This document shows positions 39,492-48,000 of a DNA stretch of 64,000 nucleotides, one piece after another; within the stretch, counting starts at the first letter, position 1; every line of letters starts with the position of its first letter. The stretch comes from Bradyrhizobium sp. 1 (GTDB lineage Bacteria > Pseudomonadota > Alphaproteobacteria > Rhizobiales > Xanthobacteraceae): contig NZ_JADPJH010000037.1 in the NCBI RefSeq assembly GCF_023073315.1, positions 229,299 to 293,298 on the forward strand. Direction: 5' to 3'. The notes beneath the pieces were generated by a model. It searched no databases. It was not told where the DNA came from and was given only the letters and a program-made list of their open reading frames with translations. The position numbers and the translations under genes are program-made.

Positions 39492-39716
39492 ATGCCCGAG
39501 CCCGAATCCAAGCCCGAACCGGGCCAGAAGCCAAAATCCTCGCCAAAACCTCAATCCGGTGACAACCGCCGCGGCGCCATCGCCGGCCTGATCATCGCCA
39601 TTGTAATCCTCGGCGTCGGCTGGTGGCTTGCCCGCGATCTCACCGCCGCCAGCAAGATGCAGGACTGCGTGATGTCCGGGCGTCGCAATTGCAACGTGAT
39701 CGAGCCGGCCCGCTAG
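39492..39716 (+). CDS. Small single-helix membrane protein
   Basis: The 74-residue protein has a Pro/Lys-rich N-terminus (MPEPESKPEPGQKPKSSPKP), one membrane helix (AIAGLIIAIVILGVGWWLA) and a C-terminal part with two Cys (MQDCVMSGRRNCNVIEPA). A frame from GTG 39456 is possible, but the internal ATG fits the composition break. No family recognised. Confidence 0.6.
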   Translation: MPEPESKPEPGQKPKSSPKPQSGDNRRGAIAGLIIAIVILGVGWWLARDLTAASKMQDCVMSGRRNCNVIEPAR

Positions 39717-39891
39717 CAGCACTCCAGCGCGGGCCCGCGCAGCCGGAAAATTGCCGTGATCTTAAGCATTTGTAACGGGACTTAGCCTGTCAAAGCAGGT
39801 CAGTTATGTCAGCCGGCATCAGCCCAGTGCGAGACGAATCGTCTATCGCGCTGAGGACCACGGCAATCGAGAAGTAGGGGGTTAAGCACGC

Positions 39892-40677
39892 ATGAGTGCG
39901 TCCAGCCGCATGAAGATCATCATTCCCTTGGTTTCGGCCATGTCATTGCTTGCGCTCTCGGCGCAGGCGCAGGATTCAGGGCCGCCGCGGCACGACGGCC
40001 AGCCGCCGCACGGGCAGGGCGCAGGCGCGCCGCCCCAGAACAATCAGAACATGCGCAAGGGTCCCCCGCCGCAGCAGGCTATCAGGCCCGCGCAGCAGCC
40101 CGGCGGCGGCCAGCCTCACGCCGGTCCCGGTCCTGGTCCTGGCCCCCGTGCCGTTGGCGGCCCGCCGCCCGGGCGCAATTACGCCAGGGGCCCCGCACCG
40201 GCGCGCGATTGGGGCGGACACGCCTATCGCGGCAATCTCGCCTGGGATGGCGGACGCTGGCGCCACGAAGTCCACAACGGCCGCCCCGGCTGGTGGTGGG
40301 ATGTCGGCGGCGTCTGGTATTATTATCCGCAGCGGATGGAAGGCCCGCCCGCCTACATTTCGGAGGACTATTACGACGAGGAGCCGGTGGCCTATGCCCC
40401 CGGGCCGCCTCCGGTCGCCTACGCGCCGCCACCTCCACCGCCGGCTGATCCCGGCGCAAGCGCGCTTGGCGGCGCCATCGTCGGCGGGGTGCTCGGAGGT
40501 CTGCTCTCGGGCAACGCTTCGGGCGCGGCCGCAGGTGCCGTGATCGGCGGCGCCACCGGCGCGATTGCCGGCGCGACGGCGGCCTCACGTCCCGGCTACT
40601 ATCTGGCCCAGGGCAATTGCTACTACCGCTATCCGAGTGGCCAGTATGTGCAGGCCGATCCGCGGGCGTGCTACTGA
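39892..40677 (+). CDS. Exported Pro-rich protein with glycine zipper
   Basis: The 261-residue precursor has a signal peptide ending near SAQA. Next come about 60 residues rich in Pro/Gly/Gln, a Trp/Tyr-rich segment (GRPGWWWDVGGVWYYYPQRM) and a glycine zipper (GGAIVGGVLGGLLSGNASGA). The C-terminal domain YYLAQGNCYYRYPSGQYVQA has two Cys. The layout resembles rhizobial outer-membrane or cell-surface glycine-zipper proteins. A strong terminator follows. Confidence 0.82.
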   Translation: MSASSRMKIIIPLVSAMSLLALSAQAQDSGPPRHDGQPPHGQGAGAPPQNNQNMRKGPPPQQAIRPAQQPGGGQPHAGPGPGPGPRAVGGPPPGRNYARGPAPARDWGGHAYRGNLAWDGGRWRHEVHNGRPGWWWDVGGVWYYYPQRMEGPPAYISEDYYDEEPVAYAPGPPPVAYAPPPPPPADPGASALGGAIVGGVLGGLLSGNASGAAAGAVIGGATGAIAGATAASRPGYYLAQGNCYYRYPSGQYVQADPRACY

Positions 40678-40702
40678 GCTTGCGAACCTGAGATCGAGAA
40701 TG

Positions 40703-40732
40703 AAGAGGCGGGCGAAAGCCCGCCTCTTTTTT
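40703..40732 (+). terminator. Rho-independent terminator
   Basis: AAGAGGCGGGC and GCCCGCCTCTT pair around GAAA, followed by TTTT. It ends the glycine-zipper gene. Confidence 0.92.
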
Positions 40733-40863
40733 GTTGTGGCGCTGACGCGCCTGTTACGTTCGGCGGTGCACAACAATTGCCTCAAATTAGCGCTGGCGCG
40801 CGTTGCGGCTTCAGGCGAATCTCAAAAGAAAAAGTCGGGACAAGATTCGCGGGGACGTGGGAC

Positions 40864-40956
40864 ATGCTGGATGCAATCCAGATCAGCGTGGCGTTGTGGG
40901 CCATGATCGTTTGCGGTGGAATCAAGCTGGCGCAGGTGGCGCAGTACCTGTTTTAG
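40864..40956 (+). CDS. 30-residue membrane peptide
   Basis: The ORF encodes MLDAIQISVALWAMIVCGGI followed by KLAQVAQYLF. It is one amphipathic or membrane helix, and similar ~30-residue peptides occur in Bradyrhizobium. GGGAC precedes the ATG weakly. Function unknown. Confidence 0.5.
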   Translation: MLDAIQISVALWAMIVCGGIKLAQVAQYLF

Positions 40957-41013
40957 CGCATGATCCGCGGGGCTAAGCCCTGCGCGCCGAGGAAAGGTTG
41001 ATCGCCTCGCGCG

Positions 41014-41175
41014 TTACGACACGAGCCAGTTGAAGAACACCATCGTGCCCCAGACCAGGCCTGCGATCCAGGTCAGCATCGCGATGCCGATGGTCGCAAG
41101 CAGCGTGGCGCCGAACAGGTCGGGCCTTTCCCGTGGTGTCGGGACCTGCGTCTCGGCTGCTGCTTCCTGTGTCAT
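41014..41175 (-). CDS. 53-residue membrane protein
   Basis: The ORF encodes MTQEAAAETQVPTPRERPDL, then two hydrophobic stretches FGATLLATIGIAMLTWIAGL and VWGTMVFFNWLVS. The short polar N-terminus plus one long or two short helices is protein-like, and the opposite strand is not coding. It is under usual length limits. No family recognised. Confidence 0.6.
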   Translation of the reverse strand: MTQEAAAETQVPTPRERPDLFGATLLATIGIAMLTWIAGLVWGTMVFFNWLVS

Positions 41176-41263
41176 GACCGGCTGGACCACTGATGTCTTC
41201 TCGCGCCCTTGCGAGGACTAGGCGCTGTTTAGCCGAGACGCCGGACGCAGGCTGTGACGCAAT

Positions 41264-41473
41264 TCACATATCCGTCTGAATGACCTCGGGGCTCACCGGT
41301 TCGTGTGCGACATATCCGGATACAATCACGCCATTTACGGCCGTCAGCGGGCGATCAGCTTCAGCTGAATTGGACGCGATGACTGTGTCCGCGTTTGAGG
41401 GAAATGACACCGCAATCATACGGACGAAATTGCCATCCGTTTGTCCAGATCGGCCGGTTAGTGTGAGGCTCAT
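41264..41473 (-). CDS. Possible 69-residue hypothetical protein
   Basis: From ATG 41473 the product starts MSLTLTGRSGQTDGNFVRMI and continues with AVSFPSNADTVIASNSAEAD. It looks soluble with short strands. The ribosome-binding site is poor, and the ATG overlaps that of the divergent gene at 41472 (CATG). A competing frame on the other strand is not better. Weak call. Confidence 0.35.
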   Translation of the reverse strand: MSLTLTGRSGQTDGNFVRMIAVSFPSNADTVIASNSAEADRPLTAVNGVIVSGYVAHEPVSPEVIQTDM

Positions 41474-41621
41474 GTGTACCAAGTACAATCCACAGCATGA
41501 AGCCGAGGCCGCGATGAAGCGGGCTGCAGCCTCCGAAGGCGACGACCGGCAAAGACTGATCCAGCTGGCCCTGGCCTGGCATCAGATCGCCCGCGATCGA
41601 CGCGACGAGCAGGCGGATTGA
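41472..41621 (+). CDS. 49-residue hypothetical protein
   Basis: The ORF encodes MCTKYNPQHEAEAAMKRAAA, then SEGDDRQRLIQLALAWHQIA and RDRRDEQAD. The helix with LIQLALAWHQIAR pattern is common in short Bradyrhizobium proteins. GTGAGG precedes the ATG, and a hairpin terminator follows. No function known. Confidence 0.6.
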   Translation: MCTKYNPQHEAEAAMKRAAASEGDDRQRLIQLALAWHQIARDRRDEQAD

Positions 41622-41633
41622 CCGCAAGAGAAA

Positions 41634-41663
41634 GCCCCGTGCTCGGGGGGACAAGCACGGGGC
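41634..41663 (+). terminator. Terminator-like hairpin
   Basis: GCCCCGTGCT and AGCACGGGGC form a perfect 10-bp stem with a G-rich loop, just after the small gene ending at 41621. The T run is short (CCCTTC). Confidence 0.6.
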
Positions 41664-41832
41664 CCTTCAAAGCCGACCGGGGCTGGCTGGTCGGCACCAC
41701 TCTGTTTCGTTGCAGTCAACATGCGGGTCGTGATCTCGTTCCCGCCACTTCAGGCATTTTGTCGTGCCGCGGTTCGTCGCGACTGGGGCGGTGCGGTTAG
41801 GAACATCCGTTCCCCGCCGACGTTGGCCGGCC

Positions 41833-42051
41833 ATGACAGACCCCCAATTGCGCGCGCAGTCTTTCGAGATTGCCTGGAAATATCTCGATCATTCCGGGTT
41901 GCTCACGGGCGAGCATAGAGAGTCAGCCCGCTTCATCCTCGGCAGGATCGACCGGATGATGTTGCGCGGAGAGCGGCGCAGGCTCTTGTTGTCGAACGCA
42001 GCGATTGATGCGTATCGGCTCAGGCCGGTGCTCGTGGACCTGAATGCATGA
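41833..42051 (+). CDS. 72-residue hypothetical protein
   Basis: The protein starts MTDPQLRAQSFEIAWKYLDH and continues SGLLTGEHRESARFILGRID, followed by a basic segment RMMLRGERRRLLLSNAAIDA. It is soluble and helical. The ribosome-binding site is weak; an in-frame GTG at 41764 is the alternative. The segment WxYLxxxG...A..ILxRI is shared by several small Bradyrhizobium proteins I have seen; function unknown. Confidence 0.5.
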   Translation: MTDPQLRAQSFEIAWKYLDHSGLLTGEHRESARFILGRIDRMMLRGERRRLLLSNAAIDAYRLRPVLVDLNA

Positions 42052-42061
42052 GCGATCCGGT

Positions 42062-42155
42062 TAGGTGAAACGCGGCATTAACAAATGCGCCGCGTCGATT
42101 TTCGCGGTTACGATTCGTGCTTTGCGAACGAAGCGGAGTCGGACCGTGAACAAAC
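42062..42155 (+). repeat. Palindromic intergenic repeat, copy 3
   Basis: The blocks TTAACAAATGCGCCGCGTCG, ACGATTCGTGCTTTGCGAAC and GCGGAGTCGGACCGTGAACA follow the same order as copies at 7704-7785 and 8080-8165, 34 kb away. Confidence 0.55.
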
Positions 42156-42199
42156 GAAACGCCGGCCGGGTGGCGGGCTGATTTAGTGCCGCGCCTGAA

Positions 42200-42442
42200 T
42201 CAATCGATCGCCAGGCACTCTTCCACGGCAGGCTTCTGGTGGCCTCGACGCGCCCACGCCTGAACGGCAAAGGCGAGTTCATGCTGGCTCGCCGCGACGT
42301 TCGCGATGGACGCCTGCGCCACCTCGATTCGTTTTGTGACCACACTGGTGTTCACGACGCCCGCATCGATTGCCAAAAACGCCATTGCGATCACGGCAAC
42401 CGCGGAAGCGATAGCCATTCTCGTCCATTCGTATGGCAGCAT
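42200..42442 (-). CDS. 80-residue membrane-anchored protein
   Basis: The protein starts MLPYEWTRMAIASAVAVIAM with one hydrophobic N-terminal helix, which may be an anchor. A helical soluble part follows (TKRIEVAQASIANVAASQHE). AAGGA lies 7 bases before the ATG. No family recognised. Confidence 0.6.
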   Translation of the reverse strand: MLPYEWTRMAIASAVAVIAMAFLAIDAGVVNTSVVTKRIEVAQASIANVAASQHELAFAVQAWARRGHQKPAVEECLAID

Positions 42443-42670
42443 CGACAGTCCTTATCGGGCGCACGTCGCCCGGCGCATACATAGGGGGCATATGTGCGGT
42501 TGAAAGGGCGGGGCGAGGTGATGCACGCGTTCGTGAAGTACGATTGCGACAGACGATGCAAATGTGCTTCGTGTGATGCTCTTCCAAGGAAGCGCTCGCC
42601 CACCATCGCCATCTCACGCAACGGACATCGCGCGTTAACCTCGCGCCAGTCTTTGCATTTTGGGCCCGCG

Positions 42671-44221
42671 TCAAAACGGCTTGATGATAGCCATGGAAGC
42701 CGAGCAGAGCTTGCTTTGATATGGATCTGTGTCGACGTGCACGTCTAGGCAGCTGGCCGGATCAGGGGGCTCGGGCAGCGGCGTGCCGCCGTACCGGATC
42801 GACTCCCGATGATAGATCGCGCGCTTCTGAGACGGCTCGTCCGGATCGAAATAAACCGGCGTGTCAGGCATCCGGTGCCGCAGGAACATGATGAGGGAAA
42901 GTCTGGGTTCCCATTCCAGCAGCGGTCCTGTGACGATCAGGCGCGGCTCCTGCCCGGCTTTGCGCTGCGTGGTCAGCCAGTTAGCGATGGCTTGTATTGT
43001 CTGTTCGGTGGACGTGTTGAAGGCCTGCCAGCTGTCGCGGCTGGCGAGAGTCTTGCGTGCGAGCAGTCCCTGATTGACGAGGAGCATAGCGATCGTGCAC
43101 GCCACAGCAAAGCGCAGGGTCCTCTGCGCGGCAGGCCGATTAGGGAGATGGGATAACCGTCCGAGTACGATGGCCGCGACCAGCGAGGTCACTACGAATA
43201 TTGGGTAGCCGTAGCGTATCGAGATGGCGTCGTTCTCGCCGGCATAGGTCGCCGCATGCGTGAGATAATAGATCATGAAGCGCATCGCCTCGATTGACAG
43301 GGTAGCAAGCAGCATGGCGATCAGCTCGCGGCCGTCGACCTCGAGAGTGTTCCGGGCCTTTTGTATTGCCGCGATTGCGAGCGCGACCAGCAGCGCGATC
43401 GTGATCCATGCCGTGCGGTCGTGATGCCAATGCCGCAAATAACTCTTCAGGGGCAGCGTGAGCGGGATGATGCCGTCCGTCGCGGTGGGCGTCGTTTTGA
43501 CCAGAAGCAGCAGCACAACCGCGCCGCAGGGAATGCAGACCGCGCCCACGATGGCCATTCTGCGGTTGGCGAGGAGTGCGCCGCAGGTCGCGAGCAATCC
43601 ACCGATCGCGATCAGGAATACCGAACTCGGCTCTTTTGTCGTGGCGTAGGTCAGCGCGGCGACGATGGCCAGCGCAAGCAGGATCGGACGCCCCTCGGTG
43701 ATCCAGCGCCAACAGAAATAGATCGCGATGGTGCCGATCAGGATGCAATCGATCTCGACCGGACCGAGGCGGGGCATGATGTCCGACCATGCCGGGTGAC
43801 CGAAATAGAGCGCCGAAAACAGCAGGCCGATCACAAGCCCGAAGCGCCGGTAGACCAGCGTGAACAGCATGGTTGCAGTGGCGACATAGATTGCGAACGC
43901 CGCGATGTACCAGAGACGGAAATTGTCGCCGAACAAATAGATCTGCAGCGACTTGAAGGGGTAATGGAACGGCCGGAAGCGCTCGGCTTTGCCAATCGTT
44001 GCGAACGACTGGAAATCATCCGTCTGCCGGAGATCCTCGAGAACGTCCGCAGCCGGAGCCGTTGCCGACGATCCCAGCGGGGCGATGATGTCGTGATCGT
44101 CGACGAGTGCGGGGTAAGCGCGATCGAGGAACTGGGCGAAGTGGAAGATGAGAATAACGGACAGGATGGCAGCAAACCAGGCGGGGACATTGATCAGTCG
44201 ATGATGATCTGCCACGTGCAC
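42671..44221 (-). CDS. Polytopic membrane protein, possible GT-C glycosyltransferase
   Basis: The protein has about 516 residues and roughly 11 membrane helices. An acidic first external loop (AYPALVDDHDIIAPLG) and a long soluble C-terminal part (PRLIVTGPLLEWEPRLSLIM, later RHRMPDTPVYFDPDEP) are consistent with GT-C glycosyltransferases, whose first loop holds catalytic acids. That assignment is only by layout. The start is GTG at 44221 or 44215. Its GC content seems lower than the flanks. It stands alone. Confidence 0.65.
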   Translation of the reverse strand: MHVADHHRLINVPAWFAAILSVILIFHFAQFLDRAYPALVDDHDIIAPLGSSATAPAADVLEDLRQTDDFQSFATIGKAERFRPFHYPFKSLQIYLFGDNFRLWYIAAFAIYVATATMLFTLVYRRFGLVIGLLFSALYFGHPAWSDIMPRLGPVEIDCILIGTIAIYFCWRWITEGRPILLALAIVAALTYATTKEPSSVFLIAIGGLLATCGALLANRRMAIVGAVCIPCGAVVLLLLVKTTPTATDGIIPLTLPLKSYLRHWHHDRTAWITIALLVALAIAAIQKARNTLEVDGRELIAMLLATLSIEAMRFMIYYLTHAATYAGENDAISIRYGYPIFVVTSLVAAIVLGRLSHLPNRPAAQRTLRFAVACTIAMLLVNQGLLARKTLASRDSWQAFNTSTEQTIQAIANWLTTQRKAGQEPRLIVTGPLLEWEPRLSLIMFLRHRMPDTPVYFDPDEPSQKRAIYHRESIRYGGTPLPEPPDPASCLDVHVDTDPYQSKLCSASMAIIKPF

Positions 44222-44233
44222 TCTGCTTCAATT

Positions 44234-44461
44234 TCAGATTGTGGGTGCATGGCTAATCGATGCTGACGCGGTTGGCAAATGCCGGAGGTGGGCAGCCCGA
44301 TCTTTTCCCGTCAGAGGACCAATCGATAGGTTTTTGCGCGCTTGCTCCGCGGCTCTGTCGCCGGCTTGCCGGTTTTGAGCGCGAATCATACCGATGCGGG
44401 CCAGCATGGTCTGGCCGTTGCGCTCGGCGACCAGCAGCAGCGCCTCGGTCGCGCCGTCCAC
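44234..44461 (-). CDS. Possible small helical protein
   Basis: The frame encodes 75 residues with EALLLVAERNGQTMLARIGM and IRAQNRQAGDRAAEQARKNL. A start at GTG 44461 or ATG 44407 is possible. Protein character is fair but ribosome-binding sites are weak, and the opposite strand is also open. Weak call. Confidence 0.35.
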   Translation of the reverse strand: MDGATEALLLVAERNGQTMLARIGMIRAQNRQAGDRAAEQARKNLSIGPLTGKDRAAHLRHLPTASASISHAPTI

Positions 44462-44529
44462 TCCGGCCGCTGCTGCGTCGCGGCCGGCACGGCGGAGATG
44501 TGGTTGCTGGCGATGTCTAAGGTATTTGC

Positions 44530-44606
44530 TGGCGATCCCGGCAGGAATCGAACCTGCAACCCTCAGAGTAGAAATCTGATGCTCTATCCAGTTGAGCTAC
44601 GGGACC
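44530..44606 (-). tRNA. tRNA-Arg, anticodon TCT
   Basis: On the minus strand the acceptor GGTCCCG/CGGGATC, D arm GCTC/GAGC, anticodon stem TCAGA/TCTGA with loop TTTCTAC, and T arm GCAGG/CCTGC with TTCGATT all form. The encoded 3' end is GCCA. Confidence 0.95.
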
Positions 44607-45010
44607 GTCTTGAGCCGCCCCGGTTTTGGGGGCCAGCCGTTCATCTACCATGCCAATATGAAAAATCTGGTCTTTCGCCAAGCCTGAACCGAACCGTTTT
44701 CGCACTTAAAGCGACAAAGCGGAACGGTGGGGTGTCAGGGTGCCGGGTTGAGCGGCAGCGGAGCGGACGATGGTTCACATCGCCGGGAACGCTGATCAGC
44801 TTCCGGGACACGGCCGCCGGTCGACTGGTCGGATATGGCTGCGCCATCAGGACGGCGTGCGCGGCGATATCTTGATTGGTCTCCTTTGGGCTTGCCTTGC
44901 CATGGCGAATGCGACGATTTGCACCTTTGGTTCCATCGCCTTGAGTCCGTCACCTTTCCGAGCATTTCATGCTGCCGCGGTGCTTGTCCGCGATTTCCGG
45001 GAGTCCATCC
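44607..45010. other. Intergenic region between tRNA-Arg and alpha-2-macroglobulin gene
   Basis: This 404-base stretch should hold the tRNA promoter and the promoter of the envelope operon. Reading frames crossing it have no ribosome-binding site and no protein pattern I recognise. No repeat was seen. Confidence 0.45.
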
Positions 45011-48000
45011 ATGATCGGTCTTGTTCGCGCCGTCACACTCTGCGCCGCGCTGGTGTTCGGCCTTTCGGCCGCGCAGGCCGCCGACAAAGCCTTCAAGCGC
45101 GACGATCTCGCTGATTCCGCGATCAAGCTGGAAGCGCAGATCAAGAGCGAGGCGGGGCCGGTCGCCAAGACCAATGCAACGCTGAAAACGGACGCCGACG
45201 CCGCCTTCCGCCGCAACGACTACCGCACCGGCCTGTCGGTGCTCGGTCAGATCGCGGCAACCACGCCTGAAGATACCGGCAACTGGCTGCGGCTTGCCAA
45301 GGTGATCTTCCAGATCACGCCAAAAAGCTCGAGCGAGCAGACGTTCCTCCTGGAGCGCGCCTCGACCGCCGCCTACATCGCCTATCAGCGCGCCGGCAAT
45401 CCGGGCGAGGAGGCGGATGCGCTCGCGGTGCTCGGCAAGTCGCTGTCTGAACGCAAGCTTTGGCGGCCATCGCTGGATGCGCTGCGGCTGTCGCTTGATA
45501 TGCGCGAGGTCGCCGACGTCCGCGGCCAATATGAGAAGATGCGCGACGAGCACGGTTTCCGGCTGCTCGACTATACCGTGGATTCGGATTCGGCCAGCCC
45601 GCGCGCCTGCTTCCAGTTCTCGGAGGAGCTCGCCAAGCGCACCGATTTTGCGCCATACCTCGCGCTGGCGGGCCAGGACAAGCCGGCGCTGTCGGCCGAG
45701 GGCAAGCAGCTCTGCGTCGACGGGCTCAAGCACGGCGAGCGCTACAACATCAATCTGCGCGCTGGCCTGCCGTCCACGGTAAAGGAGGGCCTGCCGAAAT
45801 CGGCCGAGTTCAACGTCTATGTGCGCGACCGCAAGCCGTTCGTGCGCTTCACCAGCCGCGCCTATGTGCTGCCCAGGACCGGTCAGCGCGGCATTCCCGT
45901 GGTCAGCGTCAACACGCCCGCGGTCAACATCAATGTCTTCCGGATCGGCGACCGCAATCTGATCAACACGGTCGTCGACAGCGATTTCCAGAAGACGCTG
46001 TCAAAATATCAGCTCAGCGATCTCGGCGGCGAGCGCGGCGTGAAAGTCTGGACCGGCGAGCTCGCGACCGCGATGACGCTGAACCAGGACGTCACCACCG
46101 CATTCCCGGTCGACCAGGCGCTCGGCGAACTCCAGCCCGGCGTCTACGTGATGACGGCTGCCGCCAAGGGCCCGGGCTCGGACGACGACTATCAGCTCGC
46201 CACGCAATGGTTCATCGTCTCCGATCTCGGTGTCACCGCCTATTCCGGCAATGACGGCATCCATGTGTTCGTCAACTCGCTGGCCTCGACCGATCCGGTC
46301 GGCAAAGCTGAGGTGCGGCTGGTTGCGCGCAACAACGAGATTTTGGCCACCCGCAAGACCGACGATAGCGGCCATGTCCTGTTCGAGGCGGGCCTTGCGC
46401 GCGGCGAGGGCGGTTTGTCACCGGCGATGCTGACGGTTACCGGTGAGAAGGCGGACTACGCCTTCCTCAGCCTGAGGACCTCGGCCTTCGACCTGTCCGA
46501 CCGTGGCGTTGCGGGCCGCGCGGTGCCTGCTGGTGCCGACGCCTTCGTCTATGCCGAGCGCGGCGTCTACCGCTCCAGCGAGACCGTCTATCTCACCGCG
46601 CTCCTGCGCGACGGGCAGGGCAATGCCGTCACTGGCGGGCCGATGACGCTGGTGATCGAACGCCCCGACGGCGTCGAATACCGCCGCGCGGTGCTGGCTG
46701 ACCAGGGCGCCGGTGGCCGCTCGCTATCCGTGCCGCTCAACTCGGCCGTCCCGACCGGGACCTGGCGGGTGCGCGCCTTCACTGATCCGAAGGGCTCGTC
46801 GGTCGGCGAGACCTCCTTCCTGGTCGAAGACTACGTCGCCGATCGGATCGAATTCGACTTGTCTGCCAAGGATAAGCTGATCAAAGCTAACGCTCCAGTG
46901 GAGCTTAAGGCGGACGGTCATTTCCTCTATGGCGCGCCCGCATCCGGCCTCCAGCTCGAAGGCGACATGCTGATCGTGCCCGCGAGCGAACGTCCGGGCT
47001 TTTCCGGATACCAGTTCGGCGTCGCCGACGAGGAGACCACCTCGAACCAGCGCACGCCGCTGGAGAATCTGCCGGAAGCCGACGCCAATGGTGTCGCCAC
47101 CTTCCCGGTGACGCTGGACAAGCAGCCGGCTTCGACGCGTCCGCAGGAGGCGCAGATCTTCGTCCGCATGGTCGAGACCGGCGGCCGCGCCGTCGAGCGC
47201 AAGCTCGTGCTGCCGGTGGCACCCGCCAACGCTATGATCGGCATCAAGCCGCTCTTCGCAGACAAGAACGTCGCCGAGGGGGACAAGGCCGAGTTCGATG
47301 TCGTGTTCGTCTCGCCCGAGGGCGAGAAGCTGCGCCGCGACGGCCTGCGCTACGAGCTCCTGAAGATGGAGTCGCGTTACCAATGGTATCGCCAGAACAA
47401 TTACTGGGAGTATGAGCCGGTCAAGTCGACCTCGCGCGTTTCCGACGGTGACGTGACGATTGCGGCCGACAAGCCTTCACGGATATCGCTGGCGCCGCGG
47501 CCCGGCCGCTACCGGCTCGACGTCAAGTCGAACGACGCCGACGGCCCGGTGACCTCGGTGCAGTTCGACGTCGGCTGGTATTCCGACGGCAGCGCCGACA
47601 CGCCAGACCTGCTGGAGACCTCGATCGACAAACCGCAATACGCTTCCGGCGATACCATGGCCGTGTCGGTCAACGTGCGCTCGGCGGGCAAGCTCACCAT
47701 CAACGTGCTCGGCGACCGCCTGCTGACCACGCAGACCATCGACGTCAAGGAAGGCACCGCGCAGGTAAAACTCCCGGTCGGCAAGGACTGGGGCACCGGC
47801 GCCTATGTGGTGGCGACGCTGCGCCGTCCGCTCGATGCAGCGGCCCAGCGCATGCCGGGTCGCGCGATAGGGCTGAAGTGGTTCGGCATCGACAAGCAGA
47901 CCCGCACGTTACAAGTGAAGCTGACGCCGCCGGCGCTGATCCGGCCGAATGCGATGCTGAAGATCCCGGTCAAGCTCGACGGGCTCAATCCGGGCGAGGA

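Noticed and set aside
44735..45733. A 332-codon minus-strand frame near the start of the alpha-2-macroglobulin gene
   Set aside because: It is Arg/Glu-rich and antisense to the signal peptide and first domains of a well-supported gene.
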